Assembly (NCBI RefSeq): GCF_008329605.1
Contig: NZ_NPKO01000007.1
Span: 310,001-374,000, forward strand
DNA length: 64,000 nucleotides
Direction of reading: 5' to 3'
Origin: Mycolicibacterium sp. P9-64
GTDB taxonomy: Bacteria; Actinomycetota; Actinomycetes; Mycobacteriales; Mycobacteriaceae
In this document: in pieces, positions 42,746-51,730 of the stretch
Numbering within the stretch: the stretch's first letter is position 1
Layout: every line of letters begins with the position of its first letter
Position numbers and translations under genes: made by a program
The notes under the pieces: model-generated
What the model was told of the DNA's origin: nothing
Database searches by the model: none
Seen by the model: only the letters and a program-made list of their open reading frames with translations

Positions 42746-43225
42746 CTACTCGGAGCCGCCGGGGAACGGCACCGTGTTGGGCACCATCTTCAGCACGTCG
42801 CGCCACTTGGCGGCGGTGACCGCACTCTGCGTCAGCGCCGTCACCGCGAAGGTGCGATCGTCGCTGGTGGTCGCCTGCTCGAGCACCGCACGCCATGCCA
42901 CCGCGGAGTCCTCCTCCATCCGCAACGCCAGCTTCGCGGCGTCGGTGGGGCCGTCGACCTCGATGGGCATCTGGTAGCCGGTCGCCGGCAGCGGGCTAGG
43001 CACGTTGCGGGCGCGCAGGCGAGCGATGGCCTCTTCCCTGAGCTCGCGATGCCCCGCCATCGCGTCGGACACCAGGTCGTTGACGTCCGGCGTCGAATGC
43101 GCCGACACGATGCCGTAGCCGTAGATGGCGCCGTGCTCATTGGCGACCGCGTCGAACAACGCGGCGTCGGGACCGTTCGGGGGCCGCGACGGGCTCGGCT
43201 GCGCCGAAGACTGGGGTGAGGTCAT
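42746..43225 (-). CDS. ferritin-like DUF4439 protein
   Basis: A 159-residue helical protein (Rv2844-like). The pattern ALFDAVANEHGAIYGYG and GHRELREEAIARL in the first two helices, then RMEEDSAVAWRAVLEQ, fits the ferritin-like DUF4439 family. Some carboxylate and His positions of a di-iron site are present (E29, H30, H53), but binding is unproven. The start at 43225 overlaps the stop of the upstream lipoprotein gene by 4 nt. It has no signal peptide. Confidence 0.85.
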   Translation of the reverse strand: MTSPQSSAQPSPSRPPNGPDAALFDAVANEHGAIYGYGIVSAHSTPDVNDLVSDAMAGHRELREEAIARLRARNVPSPLPATGYQMPIEVDGPTDAAKLALRMEEDSAVAWRAVLEQATTSDDRTFAVTALTQSAVTAAKWRDVLKMVPNTVPFPGGSE

Positions 43226-43761
43226 GACGTCTGCCCTCCGTCGAGGCCGACGGTGGACGCAGCCGTGCACGATGCGGCGATGGAACCGAGCAGTCCCGCG
43301 GGGTAGCCAGTCTGCTGTGCGGCCGCCTGCGCAGCGCTTTCTGCGGACTGCTTGAGGGCGGCGATGACGTCGCGGGGCGTGGGCGGTGGGTGTGGCTCGC
43401 CGGTGGTGCTGGTCGACGTCGGACTGGCCGCCGTCGACGTCTGGGGCGCCTCGCCGGCGATCCTGGTGATCTCGTCGGAGAGCGCCTGGACGTGTGAGGT
43501 GCGCTCGGCGGCCACCGTGGTCAGCGCCGCAGCGACATCGGGGCGGGCCGCGGACGCCGCTGCGGCCGCCAACTGGCTGTCAGCACGCGCGCGGTCGAGT
43601 TGTGCGACGAGTGCTTCGACGTCGGGCCTCTTGGCCGGCGCGCTGCAGCCGACGGCCGTCGTGGACAGCAGTGCCAGGGCCGCGCCTGAGATGAGAACTT
43701 GCCGCCTGCTGACGGTGGGAAGGGGGCTCGGCACTTTGGACATCGCAGGACATCCTGCCAT
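43222..43761 (-). CDS. Tat-type lipoprotein (Rv2843-like)
   Basis: A 179-residue exported protein. The signal has the twin-arginine motif SRRQVLI and a lipobox ending TAVGC (Cys39), so it is a probable Tat-exported lipoprotein. The mature part is Ala-rich and helical (DSQLAAAAASAARPDVAAAL) with a Pro/Thr-rich linker (about 110-130), and may be a second ferritin-like domain. An alternative ATG is at 43743. It is divergent from rimP across 136 bp and co-transcribed with the DUF4439 gene. Confidence 0.8.
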   Translation of the reverse strand: MAGCPAMSKVPSPLPTVSRRQVLISGAALALLSTTAVGCSAPAKRPDVEALVAQLDRARADSQLAAAAASAARPDVAAALTTVAAERTSHVQALSDEITRIAGEAPQTSTAASPTSTSTTGEPHPPPTPRDVIAALKQSAESAAQAAAQQTGYPAGLLGSIAASCTAASTVGLDGGQTS

Positions 43762-43826
43762 TTGCCTTCGCCTGTGGATCGCCTGGACTGCGCGGCCGTT
43801 TGCGGGTTGGCCCTGCTGCGCTGGCG

Positions 43827-43832
43827 TATCGT
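43827..43832 (+). promoter_or_regulatory. -10 element candidate upstream of rimP
   Basis: TATCGT lies 65 bp before the rimP GTG in the divergent gap. No good -35 at normal spacing was seen; a leader of about 60 nt with GAGGAG would result. Confidence 0.3.
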
Positions 43833-43897
43833 TGATAGTCGATTCCTGGTCATCCAGCCCAGATCGTGTCCGTACAACTCAAGACGAGGAGCTCGCC

Positions 43898-44446
43898 GTG
43901 GCATCGGATGTCCCGCTGCGGTCCGCGCGACTGCCATCGCAGCAGCAGGTGATCGAGCTTCTCGCCGAAGAGTTCGCGCGGGCCGGATACGACATCGAGG
44001 ACGTGCTCGTCCAGGAGACCGTCAAACCGCCGCGCATCGTCGTCGTTGCCGATGGCGACGAAGGCATTGACCTGGACGCAGCAGCGGTGCTGGCCCGATC
44101 GGCATCCGAACTGCTCGACCAGCTCGAAGACACTCCGCCCTACGTACTCGAGGTGACGTCGCCTGGCGTCGATCGGCCGCTGACGGCTGACCGGCACTTC
44201 CGGCGAGCCAGGGGGCGCGTGGTGGAGATGACGCTGTCCGACGGTTCGCAGGTGACCGGACGGTTGGGTGAACTAGGTACGAGCAGCGTGGCACTGGTGG
44301 TCGCAGATGGCGGCCGAGGCAAATACGCCATTCGCGAGGTGCCCCGCGACATCATTACGAAAGCCGTTGTCCAGGTTGAGTTTACGCCGCCAAACCGGCG
44401 TGAGCTCGAACTGGCCGGGCAGCCCGAGAAGGAGGCCGAATCGTGA
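43898..44446 (+). CDS. rimP: ribosome maturation factor RimP
   Basis: A 182-residue 30S assembly factor. The N-terminal alpha/beta domain contains YDIEDVLVQE and DLDAAAVLARSASELLD, then the family hallmark YVLEVTSPGVDRPLT. The C-terminal SH3-like domain includes GRVVEMTLSDG and the final EVPRDIITKAVVQVEF. GTG 43898 follows GAGGAG. The stop overlaps the nusA start by 4 nt (GTGA). The longer frame to 43352 overlaps the divergent lipoprotein and is rejected. Confidence 0.95.
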   Translation: MASDVPLRSARLPSQQQVIELLAEEFARAGYDIEDVLVQETVKPPRIVVVADGDEGIDLDAAAVLARSASELLDQLEDTPPYVLEVTSPGVDRPLTADRHFRRARGRVVEMTLSDGSQVTGRLGELGTSSVALVVADGGRGKYAIREVPRDIITKAVVQVEFTPPNRRELELAGQPEKEAES

Positions 44447-45486
44447 ACATCGACATGGCGGCACTGCATGCCATCGAAGTCGACAAGGGAATTGCGGTCG
44501 ACGCGGTGGTGGACATGATTCAGTCCGCGCTGCTCACCGCGTATCGCCACACCGAGGGGCACGAGGCCGAGGCCCGCATCGACATCGACCGCAAAACCGG
44601 CATCGTCAAGGTGATGGCGCGTGAGACCGACGAAGACGGCAACCTCATCAACGAATGGGATGACACCCCAGAGGGTTTCGGCCGCATCGCCGCCACCACG
44701 GCTCGTCAGGTGATCTTGCAACGTCTGCGCGACGCGGAGAACGAGAAGAGCTACGGTGAATTCTCCGCCCGCGAGGGCGACATCGTCGCCGGCGTCATCC
44801 AGCGCGATGCCCGCGCCAATGCCCGCGGCCTGGTGGTGGTGCGGGTCGGCAGTGAGACCAAGGGATCCGAGGGCGTCATCCCCGCAGCCGAGCAGGTGCC
44901 GGGGGAGCGCTACGAGCACGGCGACCGGGTGCGCTGCTACGTCGTCGGCGTCAGCCGCGGTGCCCGCGAGCCGTTGATCACGTTGTCGCGCACCCACCCG
45001 AACCTGGTGCGCAAGCTGTTCTCCCTCGAGGTGCCCGAGATCGCCGACGGTTCTGTCGAGATCGCCGCGGTGGCCCGCGAGGCCGGACACCGCTCCAAGA
45101 TCGCCGTGACGTCGCGGGTGTCCGGGCTCAATGCCAAGGGCGCCTGTATCGGGCCGATGGGGCAGCGCGTGCGCAACGTGATGAGCGAGTTGTCCGGCGA
45201 GAAGATCGACATCATCGACTACGACGACGATCCGGCCAGGTTCGTGGCCAACGCCCTGTCGCCGGCCAAGGTGGTGTCGGTGAGCGTCATCGACGAAGCG
45301 GGCAGGGCAGCGCGGGTCGTGGTGCCCGACTTCCAGCTGTCGCTGGCGATCGGTAAGGAGGGCCAGAACGCGCGGTTGGCGGCCCGGTTGACCGGGTGGC
45401 GGATCGACATTCGCAGTGACGCGGCGCCCGAACCGGACGGCGCGGCCGCCCCTGGAACGGCTCAGGGAGCCGCCCGCGAGCGGTAG
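44443..45486 (+). CDS. nusA: transcription termination/antitermination factor NusA
   Basis: A 347-residue protein, the same length as M. tuberculosis NusA. The N-terminal RNAP-binding domain is shortened, then an S1 domain (about 110-180; GDIVAGVIQRDARANARG) and two KH domains (GPMGQRVRNVM and LAIGKEGQNARLAARLTG). The acidic repeats of proteobacterial NusA are absent, as is usual for actinobacteria. The start is GTG, coupled to rimP. Confidence 0.97.
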   Translation: MNIDMAALHAIEVDKGIAVDAVVDMIQSALLTAYRHTEGHEAEARIDIDRKTGIVKVMARETDEDGNLINEWDDTPEGFGRIAATTARQVILQRLRDAENEKSYGEFSAREGDIVAGVIQRDARANARGLVVVRVGSETKGSEGVIPAAEQVPGERYEHGDRVRCYVVGVSRGAREPLITLSRTHPNLVRKLFSLEVPEIADGSVEIAAVAREAGHRSKIAVTSRVSGLNAKGACIGPMGQRVRNVMSELSGEKIDIIDYDDDPARFVANALSPAKVVSVSVIDEAGRAARVVVPDFQLSLAIGKEGQNARLAARLTGWRIDIRSDAAPEPDGAAAPGTAQGAARER

Positions 45487-45522
45487 GGCAGCAGGCGATT
45501 CTGTCTGCGGCAACGGTGACGC

Positions 45523-45528
45523 TAGACT
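45523..45528 (+). promoter_or_regulatory. -10 element of the ylxR gene
   Basis: TAGACT ends 5 nt before GTG 45534, in the 47-bp nusA-ylxR gap. It may give an internal, near-leaderless promoter for ylxR-infB. Confidence 0.45.
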
Positions 45529-45533
45529 GAACC

Positions 45534-45902
45534 GTGATCCAGCGCGAGACCTCTGCCGCCGCGCGCGACCGCCCCGACCACCAGGTTGGACCAGTGCGGA
45601 CGTGCATCGGTTGCAGAAGACGAGAGCTGGCCGTCGAACTGCTGCGAGTGGTCGCGGTGCGAGACGGGAACGACGAATATGTCGTCACCGTTGATGCAGC
45701 GAGTAATCTGCCAGGGCGGGGTGCGTGGCTGCACCCTCACCAGCAGTGCCTAAGCGTGGCAATCCGGCGGCGAGCGTTCGCCCGAGCGTTGCGCATCACC
45801 GGTTCGCCGGACACCTCCACGGTGGTCGAGTACTTCAGTTCACTGGATGACTCGGTCACCCTGGCAACAGAACAGGCAGCGAAGAACATGAGCACACCGT
45901 GA
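45534..45902 (+). CDS. ylxR: YlxR-family RNA-binding protein (DUF448)
   Basis: A 122-residue basic protein. The family motif RTCIGCRRR is at residues 22-30 and GRGAWLHPHQQCL near the middle. Members bind RNA or act as transcription regulators, including RNase P interaction in some bacteria. The M. tuberculosis protein is about 99 aa; GTG 45534 adds about 20 N-terminal residues, and GTG 45594 would be closer to the family start. The -10 element at 45523 supports 45534. Confidence 0.88.
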   Translation: MIQRETSAAARDRPDHQVGPVRTCIGCRRRELAVELLRVVAVRDGNDEYVVTVDAASNLPGRGAWLHPHQQCLSVAIRRRAFARALRITGSPDTSTVVEYFSSLDDSVTLATEQAAKNMSTP

Positions 45903-45976
45903 AGTCTCGATGACCATGCGTCATAGCTAAACCCGAGGCGCGGCCTTCCGCTGTCGCCTCCTAGACAGGAGTTGTA

Positions 45977-48796
45977 GTGGCAGGTAAGGCCCGCGTACAC
46001 GAGTTGGCGAAAGAGCTCGGTGTTACCAGCAAGGAAGTGCTCGCCCGACTGAGCGAACAGGGCGAATTCGTTAAATCAGCATCGTCGACCGTCGAGGCGC
46101 CCGTCGCCCGACGGCTGCGTGAGGCGTTGGGCGGCTCCAAGCCCGCACCCAGCAAGCCCGCAGGCAACGGCGCTACCCCGAGTGCCCCCGCAGCACCGGC
46201 CAAGCCCGCCGCGGCTGCAGCCGAAGCTGCCGCACCGACCGCGACACCGCGGCCCGCCGGTGGCCCCAAGCCGGGGCGTCCGGCACCCCCGGCCGCGCCC
46301 GTGGCGCCCGTCGTCGAGCCGCCCGCCGCGGCCGCCGTCGCACCCCCCGCACCTGCGGCTTCGGCCGCCCCAGCGGACGCCGCGGCACCGACGACTGCGG
46401 CACCGACCACCGCGGCGCCAAGCCCCGGCGCCCGGCCAGGACCCACCCCAGGTGGACCACGGCCAGGCCCACGCGCACCGCGGGTCGGCAACAACCCGTT
46501 CTCCTCGGCGCAGCCCGTCGAGCGTCCCGCCCCGCGCCCGCCTGCGGGTGCAGCGCCTCCTCGCCCCGGTGGTGGACCCCGCCCCGGCGGTGGCCCTCGT
46601 CCCGGCGCGACGCCAGGCAACATGCCTCCGCGTCCGCCAGGCGCCCGGCCAGGTGCGGCAACCGGACGTCCCGGTGGTCCTCGCCCGGGTCCCGGTGCCC
46701 GCGGACCTGGCGGCGGCGGCGGTCGTCCGGGTGGTCCCGGCGGCGCAGGCGGCGGCGGTAACTACCGCGGTGGCGGTGCAGGCGGCGGAGCAGGAGCGCC
46801 CGGTGGCGCACCAGCTGGAGGCTTCCGCGGTCGCCCAGGTGGCGGCGGCGGCGGTGGCCGTCCCGGTCAGCGCGGTGGCGCAGCAGGTGCCTTCGGTCGT
46901 CCCGGCGGCGCAGTCCGTCGTGGACGCAAGTCGAAGCGGGCGAAACGCGCCGAATACGAAAACATGCAGGCACCGGTCGTCGGTGGCGTGCGGTTGCCGC
47001 AGGGCAACGGCGAGACCATCCGGTTGGCCCGCGGCGCATCGCTCGTCGACTTCGCCGACAAGATCAACGCCAACCCGGCTTCGCTGGTCCAGGCGCTGTT
47101 CAACCTCGGCGAGATGGTCACCGCCACGCAGTCGGTTGGTGACGAGACGCTGGAGCTGCTCGGCAGCGAGATGAACTACGTCGTCCAGGTCGTCAGCCCG
47201 GAGGACGAGGACCGCGAGCTGCTGCAGTCCTTCGACCTCACCTATGGCGAGGACGAAGGCGGCGAGGAAGATCTGCAGTTCCGTCCGCCGGTCGTGACCG
47301 TGATGGGCCACGTCGACCACGGCAAGACCCGACTGCTCGACACGATCCGTCAGGCCAACGTCCGCGAGGGCGAGGCCGGTGGCATCACCCAGCACATCGG
47401 TGCTTACCAGGTCCTCACCGAACTGGACGGCAACGAGCGACTGGTCACCTTCATCGACACCCCCGGTCACGAGGCGTTCACCGCCATGCGTGCCCGCGGT
47501 GCGAAGGCCACCGACATCGCGATCCTGGTGGTCGCCGCCGACGACGGCGTCATGCCTCAGACGGTGGAGGCCATCAACCACGCGCAGGCGGCCGACGTGC
47601 CGATCGTGGTGGCGGTCAACAAGATCGACAAGGAAGGTGCGGATCCGCAGAAGATCCGTGCGCAGCTGACCGAGTACGGCCTGGTCGCCGAGGACTTCGG
47701 TGGCGAGACCATGTTCGTCGACATCTCGGCGAAGCAGGGCACCAACATCGATGCTCTGCTCGAAGCGGTGCTGCTGACCGCCGACGCCACCCTGGACCTG
47801 CGGGCCAACCCCGACATGGAGGCTCAGGGCGTCGCGATCGAGGCACACCTGGACCGCGGTCGTGGCCCGGTGGCCACCGTGCTCATCCAGCGCGGCACGC
47901 TGCGGGTCGGCGATTCGATCGTCGCAGGAGATGCCTACGGGCGTGTCCGTCGCATGGTCGACGAACACGGCGAAGACGTCGAAGAGGCGTTGCCGTCGCG
48001 GCCCGTGCAGGTCGTCGGCTTCACGTCGGTGCCTGGCGCTGGTGACAACCTGCTCGTCGTCGACGAGGACCGGATCGCTCGCCAGATCGCCGACCGCCGC
48101 AGTGCGCGCAAGCGCAATGCGCTGGCCGCGCGTACCCGCAAGCGCATCAGCCTGGACGATCTGGACGCCGCATTGCGGGAGACGTCGCAGCTCAACTTGA
48201 TCCTCAAGGGCGACAACTCCGGCACCGTCGAGGCCTTGGAAGAGGCCCTGCTCGGTATCGAGATCGATGACGAGGTGGAGCTGCGCGTCATCGACCGCGG
48301 TGTCGGTGGTGTCACCGAAACCAACGTCAACCTGGCGTCGGCGTCGGATGCCATCATCATCGGGTTCAACGTCCGTGCCGAGGGCAAGGCCACTGAGCTG
48401 GCCAACCGCGAAGGCGTGGACATCCGGTACTACTCGGTGATCTACCAGGCCATCGACGAGATCCAGGCCGCGCTCAAGGGCATGCTCAAGCCGGTCTACG
48501 AGGAGAAGGAACTCGGCCGCGCCGAGATCCGGGCGATCTTCCGGTCGTCGAAGGTCGGCAACATCGCCGGCTGCCTCGTCACCTCGGGCATCATCCGACG
48601 CAACGCCAAGGCTCGGCTGCTCCGCGACAACGTCGTGGTGGCCGAGACCGTCACCATCTCGTCGCTCAAGCGGGAGAAGGACGACGTCACCGAGGTTCGC
48701 GACGGGTATGAGTGTGGTCTGACCTTGACGTTCAACGACATCAAGGAAGGCGACGTCATCGAGGTGTACGAGCTCGTCGAGAAAGAGCGCACGTAG
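45977..48796 (+). CDS. infB: translation initiation factor IF-2
   Basis: A 939-residue GTPase that places fMet-tRNA on the 30S subunit. The N-terminus begins ARVHELAKELGVTSKEVL, then a long Pro/Ala and Gly/Arg-rich disordered region (about 50-320). The G domain has GHVDHGKTRLL (about 443), DTPGHEAF and NKID. Domains II-IV follow (GVGGVTETNVNLA). The length is slightly above M. tuberculosis IF-2 (900 aa), mainly in the Gly-rich region. GTG 45977 is preceded by AGGAG. Confidence 0.97.
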   Translation: MAGKARVHELAKELGVTSKEVLARLSEQGEFVKSASSTVEAPVARRLREALGGSKPAPSKPAGNGATPSAPAAPAKPAAAAAEAAAPTATPRPAGGPKPGRPAPPAAPVAPVVEPPAAAAVAPPAPAASAAPADAAAPTTAAPTTAAPSPGARPGPTPGGPRPGPRAPRVGNNPFSSAQPVERPAPRPPAGAAPPRPGGGPRPGGGPRPGATPGNMPPRPPGARPGAATGRPGGPRPGPGARGPGGGGGRPGGPGGAGGGGNYRGGGAGGGAGAPGGAPAGGFRGRPGGGGGGGRPGQRGGAAGAFGRPGGAVRRGRKSKRAKRAEYENMQAPVVGGVRLPQGNGETIRLARGASLVDFADKINANPASLVQALFNLGEMVTATQSVGDETLELLGSEMNYVVQVVSPEDEDRELLQSFDLTYGEDEGGEEDLQFRPPVVTVMGHVDHGKTRLLDTIRQANVREGEAGGITQHIGAYQVLTELDGNERLVTFIDTPGHEAFTAMRARGAKATDIAILVVAADDGVMPQTVEAINHAQAADVPIVVAVNKIDKEGADPQKIRAQLTEYGLVAEDFGGETMFVDISAKQGTNIDALLEAVLLTADATLDLRANPDMEAQGVAIEAHLDRGRGPVATVLIQRGTLRVGDSIVAGDAYGRVRRMVDEHGEDVEEALPSRPVQVVGFTSVPGAGDNLLVVDEDRIARQIADRRSARKRNALAARTRKRISLDDLDAALRETSQLNLILKGDNSGTVEALEEALLGIEIDDEVELRVIDRGVGGVTETNVNLASASDAIIIGFNVRAEGKATELANREGVDIRYYSVIYQAIDEIQAALKGMLKPVYEEKELGRAEIRAIFRSSKVGNIAGCLVTSGIIRRNAKARLLRDNVVVAETVTISSLKREKDDVTEVRDGYECGLTLTFNDIKEGDVIEVYELVEKERT

Positions 48797-48828
48797 ATGA
48801 GCCGCTTGCGCGAAGAAAGTTGGTTGTA

Positions 48829-49344
48829 GTGGTTGATGCTGGGCGGGCGCGCAAGCTCTCGAAACGCATCGGCACCGTCGTCGCCTCGGCGATCGAGTTC
48901 GAGATCAAGGATCCGCCGTTGGCCTTCGTGACCGTCACGGACACGAAGGTGACGGGAGACCTGCACGACGCGACGGTGTTCTACACGGTTCGGGGCGAGA
49001 CGCTGCAGGACGAGCCGGACTACGCCGGGGCGGCCGCTGCGCTGGAGCGTGCCAAGGGCACGCTGCGGAGCAAGGTCGGTGCCGCCACCGGTGTCCGGTT
49101 CACCCCGACGCTGGCATTCGTGCTGGACAAGGTGCCGGACACGGCGCAGCACATGGAGGAGTTGCTGGCTCGGGCCCGCGCTGCGGACGCCGACCTGGCA
49201 CGAATTCGTCAGGGTGCTACGCCTGCCGGGGACGCGGACCCGTACCGTGTGTCGGGGGTGGAGGAATCTGGTGGGGAACCAGAGGTGGGCGACCACCAGT
49301 TCGACCCAGAGGACACCGGTGACCGCGATCGATCCGACGACTGA
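48829..49344 (+). CDS. rbfA: 30S ribosome-binding factor RbfA
   Basis: A 171-residue KH-type cold-shock ribosome-maturation factor. RARKLSKRIGTVVASAIEFE and DPPLAFVTVTDTKVTGDLHD are typical; FVLDKVPDTAQHMEELL closes the domain, followed by an acidic tail. GTG 48829 fits M. tuberculosis RbfA; its ribosome site is weak (AGAAAG). The 3' end overlaps the DHH gene by 26 nt. Confidence 0.93.
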   Translation: MVDAGRARKLSKRIGTVVASAIEFEIKDPPLAFVTVTDTKVTGDLHDATVFYTVRGETLQDEPDYAGAAAALERAKGTLRSKVGAATGVRFTPTLAFVLDKVPDTAQHMEELLARARAADADLARIRQGATPAGDADPYRVSGVEESGGEPEVGDHQFDPEDTGDRDRSDD

Positions 49345-50320
49345 GATAGCCCGGCCTTCGTTGCGCGTCGACGCCTTCGGTGCGGTCGACATCCTCAGCG
49401 CCGCCCGAACGGTCGGCATCGTGTGTCACGTCTTCCCCGACGCCGACACCATCGGAGCAGGGCTGGCGCTGGCGCTGGTCCTCTCGAACGCGGGCAAGGA
49501 CGTGCAGGTGTCGTTCGCGGCACCTGCCGTGCTGCCCGAGTCGCTGCAGACGCTGCCCGGCGGGCACCTGCTGGTCGCACCGCAGTCGATGCGCCGCGAT
49601 CCCGATCTGGTCATCACGGTCGACATCCCCAGCGTGAACCGGTTGGGCGACCTTCGCGACCTCGCCGAGCCCGATCGCGAGGTGTTGGTGATCGACCACC
49701 ACGCCTCCAACCAGCTGTTCGGCACCTCGAACTACGTCGACCCGTCCGCGGACTCGACGACGATGCTGATCGCCGAGATCCTCGACGCGTGGGGCAAGCC
49801 GATCGATGCCAGCGTGGCGCACTGCCTCTACGCCGGGCTGACCACCGACACCGGCTCGTTCCGGTGGGCCAGCGCAAGGGCGCACCGACTGGCCGCCCGG
49901 CTGCTGGAGCTGGGCGTCGACAACGCCACGATCAGCCGCACGCTGCTCGACACCCACCCGTTCTCCTGGCTGCCGATGCTGGCGCGGGTGCTGTCGTCGG
50001 CGCGGCTGATTCCTGACGCTGCCAGTGGCCGTGGTTTGGTGTATGCCGTTGTGGCACACCAGGAATGGGCGAGCGCGCGACCCGAAGAGGTCGAGAGCAT
50101 CGTCGACATCGTGCGCACCACGTCGCAGGCGGAGGTGGCCGCGGTGTTCAAGGAGATCGAACCCGCACACTGGTCGGTCTCGATGCGGGCCAAGACCGCC
50201 GTCGACCTCGCTGCCGTCGCAAGCTCGTTCGGCGGTGGCGGGCACCGGCTGGCCGCCGGGTACTCCGCGACCGGCGCCATCGACGACGTGGTGAAGGCGC
50301 TGACTGATGTCCTTGGCTGA
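49319..50320 (+). CDS. DHH-family bifunctional oligoribonuclease / phosphodiesterase (NrnA/CnpB type)
   Basis: A 333-residue DHH-DHHA1 protein (Rv2837c type, which degrades nano-RNA, pAp and c-di-AMP products). Metal ligands are in FPDADTIGAGLAL, TVDIPS and the DHH motif VIDHHASNQL. The C-terminal substrate motif is SSFGGGGHRLAAG. GTG 49319 lies inside rbfA, so the two genes overlap by 26 nt. It ends the rimP to nrnA translation block before dinF. Confidence 0.93.
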   Translation: MTAIDPTTEIARPSLRVDAFGAVDILSAARTVGIVCHVFPDADTIGAGLALALVLSNAGKDVQVSFAAPAVLPESLQTLPGGHLLVAPQSMRRDPDLVITVDIPSVNRLGDLRDLAEPDREVLVIDHHASNQLFGTSNYVDPSADSTTMLIAEILDAWGKPIDASVAHCLYAGLTTDTGSFRWASARAHRLAARLLELGVDNATISRTLLDTHPFSWLPMLARVLSSARLIPDAASGRGLVYAVVAHQEWASARPEEVESIVDIVRTTSQAEVAAVFKEIEPAHWSVSMRAKTAVDLAAVASSFGGGGHRLAAGYSATGAIDDVVKALTDVLG

Positions 50321-50388
50321 CTCCGTCAGCGCGCGTCTTGGCTGGGCTGCCCTCAGCGCTCGCCTTGGTTGAGCCTGCCGATCAGCCC

Positions 50389-51696
50389 ATGCCGACCGCG
50401 ACCGGTCGGCGGATTGCAGGGCTGGCCTTTCCCGCGCTTGGCGTTCTCGCCGCCGAACCGCTCTATCTCCTGTTCGATCTCGCGGTCGTCGGGCGTCTCG
50501 GTGCACTGAGCCTTGCCGGTCTGGCGATCGGTGGACTGGTCCTGTCGCTGGTGTCCTCACAGCTGACGTTCCTGTCATACGGCACCACGGCGCGGGCCGC
50601 CCGGTTCTTCGGGGCAGGCAACCGCGCGTCGGCAGTGGGGGAGGGCGTACAGGCCACGTGGCTGGCCGTCGGGATCGGCGTGCTCGTGGTCGTGGTGGTC
50701 GAGGCGGCGGCGGTCCCGCTGCTGCGGTTGATCGCCGACGGCGGTGAGATCGCAGGCATGGCGCTGCCGTGGCTGCGGATCGCGATGCTGGGGGCGCCCG
50801 CCATCCTGATCTCGTTGGCGGGCAACGGATGGATGCGCGGCGTGCAGGACACGGCGCGGCCGCTGCGCTACGTCGTCGCGGGGTTCGCCGTGTCCGCGGT
50901 GCTGTGCCCGACGCTGGTGTACGGGTGGCTCGGGATGCCGCGCATGGAACTGGCCGGGTCGGCGGTGGCCAACATGGTCGGGCAGTGGCTGGCCGCGCTG
51001 CTGTTCTGCCGCGCGTTGCTGGCAGAACGGGTTCCACTGCGGGTGGACTTCACCGTGTTGCGGGCGCAGGTGGTGATGGGCCGCGACCTGATGGTGCGCA
51101 CCTTGGCATTTCAAACGTGCTTCGTGTCAGCCGCTGCGGTCGCCGCCCGGTTCGGCGCTGCCTCGGTCGCCGCACATCAGGTGGTGCTTCAGCTGTGGGG
51201 TTTTCTTGCGCTGGTGCTGGATTCACTGGCGATCGCCGCGCAGTCGTTGGTCGGCGCGGCGCTCGGGGCTGGCCAGCTGGCGCATGCGAAGTCGGTGGCG
51301 TGGCGGGTGACGATCTTCTCGACGTTGGCCGCCGCGGTACTGGCCACTGCGATTGCCCTCGGAGCGACGGTGGTGCCAGCGCTGTTCACCGACGACCGCT
51401 CGGTGCTCGACGCGATCGGGGTGCCGTGGTGGTTCCTGGTCGCGCAATTGCCCATCGCCGGAATCGTCTTCGCCCTCGACGGAGTGCTGCTGGGTGCCGG
51501 TGACGCGAAGTTCATGCGCAACGCGACCCTCGCCAGCGCGTTGATCGGTTTCCTGCCGCCGATCTGGCTGTCGCTGGCGTTCGGCTGGGGGCTGGCGGGT
51601 ATCTGGTCGGGCTTGACCACGTTCATGGTGCTGAGGCTGATCTTCGTCGGCTGGCGGGCGTTCTCCGGACGGTGGCTGGTGGCCGGCACGGGCTAG
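50389..51696 (+). CDS. dinF: MATE-family efflux transporter DinF
   Basis: A 435-residue membrane transporter with 12 predicted helices. The N-terminus IAGLAFPALGVLAAEPLYLL and QTCFVSAAAVAARFGAASVA in the second half are MATE hallmarks. The start is uncertain: ATG 50389 gives the length of M. tuberculosis DinF (439 aa) but has no clear ribosome site; TTG 50338 would add 17 residues. The substrate is unknown. It converges on the sigma-fusion gene (34 bp gap). Confidence 0.9.
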   Translation: MPTATGRRIAGLAFPALGVLAAEPLYLLFDLAVVGRLGALSLAGLAIGGLVLSLVSSQLTFLSYGTTARAARFFGAGNRASAVGEGVQATWLAVGIGVLVVVVVEAAAVPLLRLIADGGEIAGMALPWLRIAMLGAPAILISLAGNGWMRGVQDTARPLRYVVAGFAVSAVLCPTLVYGWLGMPRMELAGSAVANMVGQWLAALLFCRALLAERVPLRVDFTVLRAQVVMGRDLMVRTLAFQTCFVSAAAVAARFGAASVAAHQVVLQLWGFLALVLDSLAIAAQSLVGAALGAGQLAHAKSVAWRVTIFSTLAAAVLATAIALGATVVPALFTDDRSVLDAIGVPWWFLVAQLPIAGIVFALDGVLLGAGDAKFMRNATLASALIGFLPPIWLSLAFGWGLAGIWSGLTTFMVLRLIFVGWRAFSGRWLVAGTG

Positions 51697-51730
51697 GGGC
51701 GCGACGGACCGCCCGGAACCGGGTTGACGA

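Noticed and set aside
46076..47968. 630-codon minus-strand frame opposite infB
   Set aside because: Antisense of the repetitive Pro/Gly-rich region of IF-2; no ribosome site or family features.
51713..51724. Terminator between dinF and the sigma-fusion gene (CCCGGAACCGGG)
   Set aside because: The stem is only 4-5 bp with a tiny loop and no U-tract.
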